Positions 32,721-43,953 of a stretch of 64,000 bases of DNA are shown piece by piece. This DNA comes from Protea cynaroides. Its lineage: Eukaryota; Streptophyta; Magnoliopsida; Proteales; Proteaceae. Made by a program: the position numbers and the translations under genes. The notes below the pieces were generated by a model. It was not told the origin of the DNA, searched no databases, and was given only the letters and a program-made list of their open reading frames with translations. The stretch's first letter is position 1. Each line of letters starts with the position of its first letter. The stretch lies in the NCBI GenBank assembly GCA_028583415.1, contig CM053270.1, positions 61,097,117-61,161,116 of the forward strand, given 5' to 3'.

Positions 32721-33624
32721 ATTAGGTTCCCTCATTATTCAGGAAAACAAAGTGTTCGAAGCCATTGGATTGGCATTTGACCCACTCAAGAAGCGATATG
32801 CATGCAATGAATGAAAAACATTAAAAACATGATTGACCAATTAGGATTAAGCTGAATCTCCTGATGAGATCAGAATTACGTGGAGTCTAAGAAATGGGGA
32901 TCTCTCCTAAAAAATGACTTATTGGAGATGACTTATTGGAGATGACTCAAATTTATTAAAAAAAAATCAAATTCAACCGCTACATATAACGTGGGGTTCC
33001 AAGGAATCGTGTGCAGTAAATATCTTATTCCAAAATTTATTATATGCCAATTAACAAACGGGGATAGATTGGAGGGATGGGAAATCGTCCTCTTTTATCC
33101 CAAACCGCGCATTCCTATTCTAAAGATAAGTGGCCGACCATCCGTACAAATTTGGCATTTTCCAACCCTGTACGAAATATGTGAGTGCTCATATACAACA
33201 CGTCCCCACCATAAACAACTTATTACACTAAACAATTGTCATGAAAGAAAAACTATACTAAACAATTAACAATGACAAATATGTTATCCATGAAAGAAAG
33301 ATAAACACTTTACATAAAAGAATTGGATCCATTGTCAAAGCTTAAACTAATAAAATCCGAAATGAAAAATTTAAGAAAACTAAACGAAATTGGGAGAGCA
33401 AAACAAAAACTAAAAACTACAGTGAAACTTAAAACAATGAAAGTGCAAAATTTCTTATTATTTTCAAAGAAATTAAAGATGTCTTTTATTGCTAATAATC
33501 TTAGAAAAGAACAAATCAAATAAAACAATAAAACAATCAATAATGAAGCAGATCCTACAAGAATGTTGGATCAAAATAATCAAATATGCATAAAGAAGTA
33601 GTTTCAAAAATTCATAAACTATAA
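32721..33624. other. Gene-free AT-rich sequence
   Basis: No supported gene. Lys-rich open frames near 33300..33540 are base-composition artefacts. The sequence is cut by the solo LTR that follows. Confidence 0.45.
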
Positions 33625-35968
33625 TGTCACACCTTAATTCCTGACTAAATCAGAATAATGTAATGAACCATCAATAAATTAACGGTTCAACTAGGATCTC
33701 GTTTAGGTGATACCCATTGTATCAAACTACATACACATTCCATAGTAATAATCAAAGATAATAAACAAATAAGCGGAAGTCTTTATAATTAATGAATTGA
33801 GTATCTAACAATGATAATTAAATATTTAATCCAGTTGTCTCCAAGTAACTCAATACATAAAAAATAAAATAATAAATTACATGTCCGATAATCAAAATAT
33901 AACTAAAGCTAGTCAAAGACGCATTGATTGCACTCGCATGAAAGATCATATGCTTCCTTCATTAGTTCCCCATCTACCGCCACTACGTGTTCATACGTCA
34001 ACGCATTTACATAATCTTCAACAGTAGGACCTACATTATTAACTAAAAATATTCGACGTCGAAAGGGTGAGCACACATCACGACTCAGTGAGCAAAACAA
34101 AACAATGCAACAAACATATGTATTCAATTCATATCTTTGGTCTGATTTTTAAGTTTACAATATGCTATAGAAAGGTTTAGCGGTCTTCGCACCTCTATAC
34201 ACGAGTGTGTGAATCTGTCCAATGGATTAAACACCATTACTGTCCCACATGCACCCACCATGGAATAGAGATAAAACTACGACGTCTGGATCACACACCA
34301 TCAACACCTCCCCTGATGCCCTATCCATACCAACACATAAGCCCCTATTAGCGAGGGCTTGCAAACTCGACTCGCAACTAACCAATCCTAATGTCATCCA
34401 ATGTATCTAAGGCCTCACCCTAGCATCCCTCAATAAGTCCATAGAGATAGAGCTAAAGCCCCCTGACAGAGTCAAAGACCATACGGTCCAAGACCACCTC
34501 CTCTGATGCCCTACGACGTAATAGTTTTGTTAAGATAATGACGATAAGATGATGTTAGTGGGCAAGACTTGAGTAGAAATACAGTTAGAGTCTGGTGATC
34601 AGGTTAGAGACCACAATACCACGTTCTCCCCCTGATGCCCCACTTACATCCAACTCACTAACCACACATACACAATCACATGCCTATTCTTATCATCATC
34701 AATCAACATGATAGCAAATAAACATAAGTAAATATACATGAGCAGTAATAACAGTAATATTGGATGACATGTGAGATACACATTACAAGCATACAAGCAT
34801 AGAATCAATCATGGCATTGGACTCAATAAAATAAATAGTTTGTTATTAGCCAATTAATTTAAGTCTTATTCCCTCACCTTTGATCGATGTTTGTTCCTCT
34901 CTCAAGCTTTGAAAATCACTTTGAATCCTTTAGGAACCTAAACAATTAATGTATTTAAGTTAGGACTCAAGTTTACCAAGTTACAGTAGTTAGAAGTCCC
35001 ATCTGGAATCAAACAGATCGAGTGGTCGCAGGTGTGGCTACACTTGTGGTTTCAGTTTTTACGACCACACGGCGTGGGGTAGATACGTGTGGTCGCATAT
35101 CATGCGACCACACATGCGACCATACCTTCTCTAGAACCTTCCCGAGAGTGTGTGGTATATCATGTGTGCCTCGTGTGGTCGACCTAGCTGCGACCACACA
35201 AGTTTTTGGTTGACTTTTACTCTCAATCTCGTCCCTTAATGTTTTGATTCCTAGGCTTATCATTAGGGTCCTTCCTATGTTTGATCTACGACCTTCAATT
35301 CATATTTTACATTATCATTCACCCTAACCTACTCTTCATAGATCCCTCTTGAGTTTTGTCCATGGATCTCATGGTTGAGATCCTACCTTGACTCAACATC
35401 TCAATTATGACCTATTCTAGACATCCTACTGGTATAGAGAATGGTTCCATACCTTAAGCTTGCTGGAGAATCAGAGTTTTTTCTGCAATGCCTCCTCCTA
35501 GCCTTTCTCTCCCAAATCTCCTTCTCTTCTTACTTCTCTCTTTCTCTCTCCCTTTCAATTTGGGTTCTAAAAGAGTGAAAGAGGTTGAGGGATGTCCTTT
35601 ATATAGAGAAAAACCTTCATATAGAGTCCCACTTTAATTAGGAAAGAAATCCCAAGGTTTTGGAAAGTTTTCAAAACTCGGAGTCGGTCATGACTTCGTG
35701 GGGTCGCACCTGTGGTCATAGAATCCATCGACCACATGTCCCAAATATGCAACCACACATCCCAGAATGGAGTGGTCTCATTTTTTTGAGGTGTGGTCGA
35801 CCATACTTGCTTAGGTATGCGACCACACGCCCCTAATTACTGATTTTTGGTTCGATTTACATACCTAACCTTGTGGTTCCTTCACGCACTTGATCCACTT
35901 GATCCGACCATGATAGGAAGACCTGATACGACATGGTAAGACCGGGTTAGTAAAATGCGGGTCTTACA
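33625..35968 (-). mobile_element. Solo LTR 3 of the Tekay-like family, TSD TATAA
   Basis: TGTCACACCTTAATTCC...AATGCGGGTCTTACA (2344 bp), flanked by TATAA on both sides (33620..33624 and 35969..35973). It has a minus-strand TATATAAA at 35605..35598. Its two motif islands (35018..35205 and 35690..35832) use GTGTGGTCGCA and TGCGACCACAC, unlike solo LTRs 1 and 2, so it is a different subfamily with the same architecture. Confidence 0.93.
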
Positions 35969-36210
35969 TATAATGTATTCAGCAATCAAGCCGAGAAAAG
36001 AAAAAGCCTATGATGACATACCTATTATGCAAACTTAAGAAAATGCTAAGTAAAAAATAATAATAATAAATAATAATAAATAAATAAATAAACATGTCTA
36101 GATTTCATCTTAAACAGCAAATTGCAAATTGAAACAAACTTTTGTGTTCATAAAATCAATGAGACCGAGATAAAGAGAAAATTGTTCAAAAACTTAATAA
36201 TATCATACTC

Positions 36211-36563
36211 TATTAGGGATGTAAGTGTAAACAAGAGAAAATATGAAGAACAAGCAATCACCCAAACACAAGGATTTATCGTGGTTCAGCATCTAATGCG
36301 GAATACCTACCTCCATCCTAGAGAATCAAAGAATTTCTTTATTTACCAAGAAAACTCTACACCTCTCTCCACCTCACAGAGTGTTTTTCCTTTGCTTTCT
36401 TGCTTAGGATTTTTTTCATAAAGATAATATATAGGTTCCCTAGAAATTCTAATCAAACACAATTAAAAATTGACCCTTGTACATGTAATGGACTCAAATC
36501 CAAATTACAAATACAACTCTAATAACTGTGTAGACCCCACAGAACACAAGACACAACCCAACA
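36211..36563 (-). repeat. 3' LTR of the deleted copia element
   Basis: 353 bp. On the minus strand it begins TGTTGGGTTGTG. It lacks the foldback insertion seen in the other LTR. Confidence 0.85.
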
Positions 36564-37447
36564 AATCTCCATCTTGGCTTGGATTCTACAAGCCACCCTG
36601 AAGAAGAACTCAGGTTGATGTTGATTTTGTAAACTTCTTTATTGTCTATATCAAACCACTACACCCAAATCGGCATAACCTACACCTCGTTTGGGTGTCC
36701 CGCACAGCTCACTGTCGCACAACGTGATGTGACTTTACCTCTCCCACTATTGTAGCATCACCGAAAAGATCATTTTTACTTATAAGATCCGAAGCAAAAG
36801 AAACTCGGATATTCTCAGATCTACACTTGTTCACAACTTGAACTTCCTATAGTCTCTGTCTTTCATCTGTACGTACCGCTTACCTGAGTTCCAATAAAAG
36901 TATCATCTGTTTCAACATTTCCTGCAAGTTTGTGGAGATTCTCAGCTATCTATCTCTGCATCACAACCACGACCCCTCTAAAGACATTGAGAACTCCACC
37001 TTCAGATGAGCATTTATGGTCTCTCAAATCCAGTGTTCCCAATGAAATCAAATTCTTCTTTAGATCTGACACATGTCTAACTCAGTTACAATTTACACAA
37101 TCCCATCAAGCATGCGAATCCGTATAATCCCAATCCCAAAAACCTTGCTTTTAAAGTCATTTGTCATTCTGACTGTACTCCTATCACATGCAGGATATGA
37201 AACAAACTGTTCCCTAATAGAACACATGAAATGAACAACCTGAATCTAAATTTTAATCTGAAATATTCGTACTTGATGAAATAGTGAGATAGACATCTCC
37301 ATCACTCCACCCTTTCATTATAGTAGCAGTAGATGATTTGTTTTCATTCTCCTTATCCTCTTTTTTTTCTGTTCCATCCTTACGCTTTAGACAATTTCTC
37401 TTTATATGACCTTCATCCTCGTAATAATAGCAAGTTATTTTGTGACC
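36564..37447 (-). pseudogene. Copia zinc-knuckle, protease and gag-pre-integrase remnant
   Basis: Downstream of gag the minus strand encodes CYYYEDEGHIKRNC near 37430, a CCHC knuckle whose second Cys is replaced by Tyr. It continues with LDSGCSFHV near 37240 (protease active site) and SDLKKNLISLGTLD with EGGVLNVFRGVVVV near 37020..36950, the usual block before integrase. Several stops separate these pieces. Homology ends before the integrase core. Confidence 0.75.
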
Positions 37448-38266
37448 TTATGACTTGGAACGACCCATATTCTTGCCATAATCATGTCTCTCATTTGAAC
37501 TTCCTCTGCTCTGACCACCATCTATAACTAAGGCATTACCCTCCTCTAACATTCTATCACCACTATTTTTTCGTTTTGTCTCATTTATCAGTAAAACAGC
37601 AATAACATCATCAAATTTGAGAATATCCTTACTAAACAACAGTGTAGTCACAATGTGATCAAATGAATGAGGTAATGAGGCCAACAGGAGAAGTGCCTTG
37701 TCCTCATCTTCGATCTTCACATCAAGACCAGACAACTCCATCAGAATTCTATTGAACTCATCAATGTACAACTCAAAATTTGCTCCTTCTAACAAGTGAA
37801 GACTATATAAATGTTTCTTCAAAAACAACCGATTTGTTAATGATTTGGACTTGTACCTACTCTCCAGCTTAGCCCAAACTTCTTCCAGATCCTCAAAACC
37901 AATGACCTCACGAAGAATGTTATTCACCAGAAACAATTGGATTGTGTTATTTGCTAGATCCCTTAACTCTAGCAACTTATCATCTGTCATATTTTTTGGC
38001 TTCTCAGATTTCATCTTGAGAGCCTTAACAATACCCTCCTGCATAAGAATATTCTGCACTCATTGTTGCCACAAGGTGAAACCATTATGGCTATTGAAGG
38101 GTTCTATGGAGAAGTTCGAACACTTCGTCGCCATCCGATTAACTCGATCTTTACGTTCCATAGCTTCTCTTTTCTTTTCTTCTGATTTATTAGAGAAAAC
38201 CCTTACTCTACAATTGTAATGTCTTCTCTTTAGAATCCTTGTGCACCTCTCTCCTTTCAGATCCAT
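37448..38266 (-). pseudogene. Copia gag
   Basis: Two consecutive open stretches with a stop between them (near 38059). The N-terminus contains the typical start MATKCSNFSIEPFNSHNGF. The second stretch (203 codons) carries the UBN2-type gag block: AKLESRYKSKSLTNRLFLKK, LYSLHLLEGANFELYIDEF and ALLLLASLPHSFDHIVTTLL. Gag forms the element's particle. Confidence 0.85.
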
Positions 38267-38299
38267 TACAATCTACTCAAACCATGATCTGATACCACT

Positions 38300-38838
38300 T
38301 GTGAGGGGTGAAAGTATAAACAAGAAAAAAAAATATAAAGAACAAGCAATCATACAAACACAAGAATTTACCATGGTTCAGAATCCAATGTGGAATGCCT
38401 ACCTCCACCCCAAAGAATCAGAGAATTTCTTTATTCACTAAGAAAACTCTACACATCTCTCCACTTCACAGAGTGTTTTCCTTCTCATTCCTAGGTTTTT
38501 CCCGTAGAGACAATGTATGGGCTCCCTAGAAGGAATGGGACCCTCAATAGTAAGGCCACCCCTGTAGTGAGGTGCAGTGAGGATTCCACTCACTCAAAGT
38601 GGATCTGTGTGTATCCCGATGCAATTTGAATGGATCACGATACTTGCCAATCGACTTTGAGTGAATGGGATCCTCACTACACAGGTCCCTCATTACAGAT
38701 GATCTTTTTTCTCCCTAGAAACCCTAATCCCACATAATTATAAATTGACCCTTGTACATATAGTAGACCCAAACCCAAATTACAAATACAATTCCAATAA
38801 CTATGTGGACCCTACAGAATACAAGACATAACCTAACA
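38300..38838 (-). repeat. 5' LTR of the deleted copia element
   Basis: 539 bp; longer than its partner because a 179-bp foldback element plus a 10-bp duplication sits inside. The PBS lies immediately to its left (38286..38297), which defines it as the 5' LTR on the minus strand. Confidence 0.85.
38532..38710. mobile_element. 179-bp foldback element inside one copia LTR, TSD CTCCCTAGAA
   Basis: CTCCCTAGAA flanks it on both sides (38522..38531 and 38711..38720), and the other LTR has a single site. The arms pair as GTGAGGATTCCACTCACTCA against the complement of TGAGTGAATGGGATCCTCAC, with further pairing at the CTGTAGTGAGG end. A T-rich right end is present. I read it as a foldback MITE; a SINE-like origin is less likely. 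Confidence 0.8.
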
Positions 38839-39302
38839 ACTTCAAGATGTGCCTAAACCATATCTCAGTAAATGAACCAAAACTAACTTTAGATCTCTCT
38901 TCAATAACTAATCAAATCGAGACAAGAAATCACGATTCAGTATGAAAGTAAATCAAAAGAAAAAATAATCAACTCATCTCGCAAAGTAAAAATATATAAG
39001 TATCAATAAAAAACAATACTAAACAACATATCAGATGAAAGAGGATGAATCACAGAAACATCCTAGAAAAAAAAATGAGGAAATAGATGAACTTGAAAAG
39101 AATAACATAGAAAACAAACTTGTAAGAAATGATCCATTGCACATCGTAAAAAAATTGTAGAATTATTAATAATAAGAGAAGAAAGAAAAATTAAAGAGTA
39201 TAGAAAACTTACTTGTCTGAGCTGTAGCAGATACTTGCGAAAGAGAATTGATTCGGATCACAAAATCGTTCACAAAAATCATAGAACTAAAATAGTTCTG
39301 AC
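38839..39302. other. Gene-free AT-rich sequence
   Basis: No supported gene or repeat unit. Confidence 0.45.
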
Positions 39303-39663
39303 CATAGTTAGTTAAAACGGGAACGGCAAAAAAACAAACGGGACGGAACGGGTTTTAAACGGAGCAAAACAAAAACGGTACGGTCAAACATTTCGAGAAC
39401 GGCAAAAAAACAAAAACGGCCGGTACGGGTTTTAAACGGATCAGATATAATACGGTACGGTGAAAAAAACGACAATATACTCCCATAAATTGAAGAATTA
39501 CATTAATGAAACATGTAAATCTATTGAAAAATTATACCTAAATCAATAGGAACAGATGACATTTATGAAGTGTTTGGTCATAAAATGGTGAGAATTATCA
39601 TCTTCAGTCAAGTAGTTAATTGATATTTTATGTTTGTCCAAGACTTTAAGCATGAATCCATAT

Positions 39664-39712
<49 letters not shown>

Positions 39713-40085
39713 AATGGTGGCTTACAATATACAATTGTTATGACCCATAACTCACACCCCACCCTAACAAGTAATAAAGTAATGAGTTTATAAACAATTA
39801 TGAGGAAGTGGCAGCCTTTAATCCCACATTGATTACATGTAGAAAGTAATAAGAATATTAAACAATATGGGATTAATCGATTCATTATTTATTAAAGATG
39901 CAGGTTAAAATATGTTAAAATACGGATACGGTACGGTACGCATTTTAAACGGGTTTTAAACGGCAAGGTTTGGAGTATGGAGTATTTTAAAGTATTTTTG
40001 AGATCAATACGGCAATACGCGTATTAAACAGTTGAGTACGGTACGGCAGTACGGTACGCGTTTAAAACGAGTTTTAACTAACAAA
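39303..40085. mobile_element. 783-bp non-autonomous DNA transposon, probably Mutator-like
   Basis: Ends carry inverted GTTAGTTAAAAC, and the flanks are AGTTCTGAC (39294..39302) and GGTTCTGAC (40086..40094), a 9-bp duplication with one difference, which fits Mutator-like elements. Both ends are crowded with ACGGTACGG and AAACGGGT words. The middle holds an (AG)n microsatellite (39666..39710). No coding region. Confidence 0.7.
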
Positions 40086-40149
40086 GGTTCTGACAGCAAC
40101 TTCAAGAAGGATCGTTGGTATAAATTCCTGGTTGACTTATACACTGAAG

Positions 40150-40415
40150 TATATCCAGATCGGATCACTGAGAGAAAAGAACATCATCGGAGTTGATTCC
40201 AGATCGGATCGCAGAGAAGATGGAATGCGGCCGGAAATTTTACCAAATCACGAAGAAGACGAATGTCACTAGAGAGTTTCCCAGAATGGATCGATAGAGA
40301 AGATGGAATGCCACCGGAAGTTTTGTCAGAGAGGATCACAGAGAAAATGGAGTTCTGCCGGAATTTTTTTTTCAAATCGAACCGCAAAGAAGATGCAGTG
40401 CTACAGGAAGTTTTT
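40150..40415. repeat. Imperfect tandem repeat, about four copies
   Basis: GATCGCAGAGAAGATGGAATG-like units begin near 40207, 40289, 40334 and 40377, each followed by a CCGGAA-TTTT phrase. The spacing is irregular (43 to 82 bp). Open frames here are artefacts. Confidence 0.65.
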
Positions 40416-40420
40416 ACCGT

Positions 40421-41405
40421 GAAAATTAATTAAATATATATCATCATCGTAAGATCGTCGAAATGTTAGTAACACGAATCAAGCTACAAAAATCCATCGA
40501 TTATCATCTGCTAAAAATAATGGGGTAAATTACACATATTACCCATGGACTACGGGTTAATTCCATCTACCATCCATTAGTTTCTGACAATTATATATAC
40601 CATCCCTAATTTCTGAAACGTGTAACAAAATGGTTCATTCTGTTAAAGGTGTTAAGTATAAATTTTAAAAGACTACTTTGCCCTCGTTCTGTTCCCCATT
40701 CTTTTTCTTTACAATAAATTTATAAAAAAAAATATTCAAAAAGAGAACAATTTTTTATACGATTCTTTATTTTTTTTACCTATTGTGAAGAAGAAGAATG
40801 AACAATAGAATGAGAGCAAAGTTATCTTTTGCATATGTATCCCTTATTTTGATGTCTCTTACAGGAATTTTTCCTTCCATGAGCTGCAATCTCTAACTTG
40901 GGGGTTGGAAAATAAATTTTGTCTTTCTTTTACGGGAAGGTTGTTTACGGTCAAGGTATCAATCCTTCATCTAATGGGAGAGGGGTAGTTTTGAGTTTAC
41001 ACTACTTCATCCGATGGTTAAAAAGAAATTCATGTATGCATACTTTATACGAAATTTTTTGCCTTCTTTTACCAATTGGAAACAAGCATTGGAATTTCTT
41101 TTTTTGAATAAAATATTGCATGTAAAATTTTACCTGTGAAAACAAACGGAACATTATGGAAAGAGTACTCTTTGTGGCACCGTTTCCACATTACTCTTTT
41201 TTCCCCTAACGATCTGCTTTTGCAAGGGTGTCAAACGGTGCGGTTACCATATATTGGTGCGGTATTGATTCAGTACAGTGTGTAATAAGGTAATACAATT
41301 ACCATACTAATAAGGTAAATGTATGAAATTGGTTATCATTACCGATTATTTATCGGTATTCAGTTTGATATTAAACAATTTTGTTTTCCATTAAACTGTT
41401 TAAAC
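40421..41405. other. Gene-free sequence
   Basis: No gene supported; a 62-codon open frame near 40919 has no recognisable feature. GGTAAATTACACATATTACCC near 40521 resembles the ends of common plant MITEs, but I did not find a matching end. Confidence 0.45.
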
Positions 41406-41639
41406 GGATTCAAATCGTCTCATCCCTGAGATTCGGGAGGCATGGCGGTGACCCCACTGGATGGTCGCCACGTGGGGGTCGGATGAATCCGACCCCTCCA
41501 TTCGAGCCGACAAGCCGAGCCGACAAGAGAGGGTCGGCTCGAACGGAGGGGTAGGATTCATCTGACCCCCACATGGCAACCATCCAGTGGAGTCACCGCC
41601 ACACCTCCCGAATTTCAGGGATGAGACGATTTGGATCCC
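41406..41639. mobile_element. Foldback MITE A, GC-rich stem, Mutator-like
   Basis: Ends GGATTCAAATCGTCTCA and TGAGACGATTTGGATCC are near-perfect complements, and pairing continues for about 100 bp per arm (CACTGGATGG with CCATCCAGTG, GGGGTCGGATGAAT with ATTCATCTGACCCC). Flanks TGTTTAAAC (41397..41405) and TATTTAAAC (41640..41648) form a 9-bp duplication with one change. No coding capacity. Confidence 0.87.
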
Positions 41640-41648
41640 TATTTAAAC

Positions 41649-42446
41649 TGTTTTGTATCAATTGCATGGGCCCACATAAATCTAAGCCCAAAAGAAAGTC
41701 ATTAAATTGAATCATTTATCGATATCAGTCCACTTGAAACCTTCATCAATTCAAACATTCATTTTACACCATTAAAACACACAATTAAAACACTAAAATG
41801 TCCACATAAAAACATCCAATTGCAAAAATCACAAGAACAACCATTAAATAAATTATTTATATTTTTATTCCTTCACTAAACTATAACCCCTCTGCAAATG
41901 GTAGATTATAAAATGCTTAGTCATAGCTTGTGAATGGTTAAATACTAAAGTAGCAAGATTAGAGGATATTATTTGGTATGTAATTGATTTCATACTGATG
42001 GTGAATCGATACAATACTGTACCATATCAATCAATAAATAGTATATCGGTTTTGGTATAAACGGTTCCGTACCGGTGTCGGTAAAACGACATCCTCACCA
42101 TTTTTACATCCTTAGCTTTTGCATTGTTTGTGAGGTAGAAATAAGTAGAATAGATCCCTTTTCCAAAAAAAAAAAAAAAAAAGCTCTTAAGACGACAGGC
42201 TGTATACTGTGGGCCCGGTGATGATTGGTAGACCTAGCCTATCTGAATAGTGGGCAATAGTCTTTGGGCCAATGGCCCCCAGCCCATGAATAGAGAGGAT
42301 CCAGCATGTTGGTGTTGATTATAATTGAGATTGAAAAAATCATATATTCACAATTGTAAGCGTGTAGCCTTTCCAGTTGGTTGTTGCTTCTTTTTTTTTT
42401 TTTTTTCCTTCTTTTTTCTTTCGAGTAAAATTCCTGTTGGTGTTTA
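41649..42446. other. Gene-free AT-rich sequence
   Basis: No gene supported. An A18 tract lies near 42165 and a poly-T tract near 42391. Confidence 0.45.
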
Positions 42447-43153
42447 GGGTCTGTTTGATAAAATTTCTTTTTCTAGATTCTATGAATTCTGGCTCCTAGG
42501 GAGCTATTTTGGAGTAGAAGCGTGTTTAATAAATCCGATTGGATTCCAACTCCCACAAAGTGAACTGGATTCAGAATAGCTTCAGAATCCAAAATTTTGG
42601 AATAAAAAATACTTACTCCAAACTATTGGATCAACTTTTTAAGAGAAAGAAAAGAGACTCACATGACTCTCACTTGACCACCACCACCACCACCACCGTT
42701 GCCACCACCCACCACCACCACCCACCACCACCACCACGACCACCAACCACCAACCACCAACCACCCACCACCACCACCACCACCACCGCCACCACCCACA
42801 ACCACCACCACCACCCACCACCATCACCACCACCGTCGTCGCCACCTCTAGCACCACCACCAACACCACCACCACTGTTGCCACCACCACAACCACCGCC
42901 ACCACCACCCACCATCCACCACCCACCACCCACCACCCACCACCACCACCACCACGACTGTTTTTCTAGACTTCGATTGCGGGGAAGTGTGTTATCAAAT
43001 ATGTTTCTTATCCAAAGATGTTCTAAAATCTATTTCAGAATTGAGTTGTCAAACAAGTTTCTATTCCAAAATAATCTTGAAGTAGCCTGGAGTAGAATCC
43101 AAATTTAAACCAGAATCCAAAATCCAGAAACAAAAGTTCTATCAAACGGGCCC
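42447..43153. mobile_element. 707-bp non-autonomous element, Harbinger/Tourist-like, carrying a (CCA)n tract
   Basis: The ends GGGTCTGTTTGATA and TATCAAACGGGCCC are inverted repeats, and pairing of related sequence (TCTGGATTTTGG-like) continues inward. TTA flanks both ends (42444..42446 and 43154..43156), the target duplication typical of PIF/Harbinger elements. The centre is a long CCA-rich tract. No transposase. Confidence 0.72.
42677..42955. repeat. Imperfect (CCA)n tract, about 280 bp
   Basis: Almost pure CCA/CAC units with scattered changes. It gives His/Pro/Thr-rich or Gly/Val/Trp-rich open frames in every phase, which are not genes. Confidence 0.95.
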
Positions 43154-43407
43154 TTAAAGTCCACTATTTTCATAGGCAATGATTACATGAGCTGTTGAAT
43201 GACAAGGTGGTGAAAGGCAAAGACTCATGACTTAATGATCTCTTGTGAGTGGGTCCAGCTCCTCCGAAAGTTCAACAATCCACCGCAACAAAAGTCGTCT
43301 TGGCAGTATCCAACAGGGCCTACCGCTGCTTTCTTCTCCGAATGACAAGGTTTGTGAAGTTTGAAGAATGTCAATTCAAACATTTCATTTAATGAATAAA
43401 CAATGGG

Positions 43408-43547
43408 ATCTACATCCTCTCTTGTCACCTGTCGACTGATCTAAGGGCTGGAGGTCAGTCGGCATGCATATCAATACATCGATATATATGTCAACTGAAA
43501 TCCAGCCCTTGGCAGTTGACAGGTCTGCAGGAGAGGATTTCTGTCCT
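43408..43547. mobile_element. Foldback MITE C, TSD AAACAATGGG
   Basis: Arms pair as ATCCTCTC...CTGTCGACTG and CAGTTGACAG...GAGAGGAT, with AGGGCTGGA against TCCAGCCCT further in. The direct repeat AAACAATGGG (43398..43407 and 43548..43557) suggests a 9 to 10 bp duplication, as for Mutator-like MITEs. Confidence 0.82.
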
Positions 43548-43802
43548 AAACAATGGGTTATCTTGGAAACCATAATATACATGACATGGTTTGGGATATT
43601 ATTGGTTCAGACACTCGATGACAAGTCTAGTTGTCAATTACTTGGGTGACAACTAACTTTTCCCAAAATTAAATCTATCTAGTCAAAATAGAAAATGGAT
43701 AAGGCAAAAGTTTTTGTAATCCATTAGTTGGAGAGAAAGAAGTGTGTAATAAAAATTCTATCCCAACATATCAAATGAAAGAGGATAGAGGGGGAGAGGA
43801 AG

Positions 43803-43944
43803 GGATTCAAATCGTCTCCCGCCGCTGGAGGCTTTCTAGCGCCATCCAGCGGCTGGAGTAACTCCGACACAAATCCCAATTGGATAAACTCCAACCGCTG
43901 GATGGCGCTGGAAAGCCTCCAGCGGCGGGAGACGATTTCTGTGC
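43803..43944. mobile_element. Foldback MITE B, same termini as MITE A, TSD GAGAGGAAG
   Basis: Begins GGATTCAAATCGTCTCCC and ends GGGAGACGATTTCTGTGC. The stem pairs CGCCGCTGGAGGCTTTC with GAAAGCCTCCAGCGGCG and GCGCCATCCAGCGG with CCGCTGGATGGCGC. The 9-bp duplication GAGAGGAAG is perfect (43794..43802 and 43945..43953). The outer 16 bp equal those of MITE A, but the stem sequence is unrelated. Confidence 0.87.
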
Positions 43945-43953
43945 GAGAGGAAG

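Larger units (their letters stand above)
36211..38838 (-). mobile_element. Copia element with large internal deletion (gag and protease end only)
   Basis: Two direct repeats (36211..36563 and 38300..38838) begin TATTAGGGATG / TGTGAGGGGTG and end CCCAACA / CCTAACA on the plus strand. Read on the minus strand, a TGGTATCAGATC primer site for initiator tRNA-Met (38297..38286) follows the upstream LTR, and a purine-rich AAGATGGAGATTTG (36577..36564) precedes the downstream one. The 1.7-kb interior has gag, protease and a gag-pre-integrase remnant but no integrase, RT or RNase H. The gag resembles Tork/TNT1-94-like copia proteins. Confidence 0.87.

Noticed and set aside
42539..43108. 189-codon His/Pro/Thr-rich open frame and Gly/Val/Trp-rich frames on the other strand
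   Set aside because: Translation of the (CCA)n tract inside a MITE.
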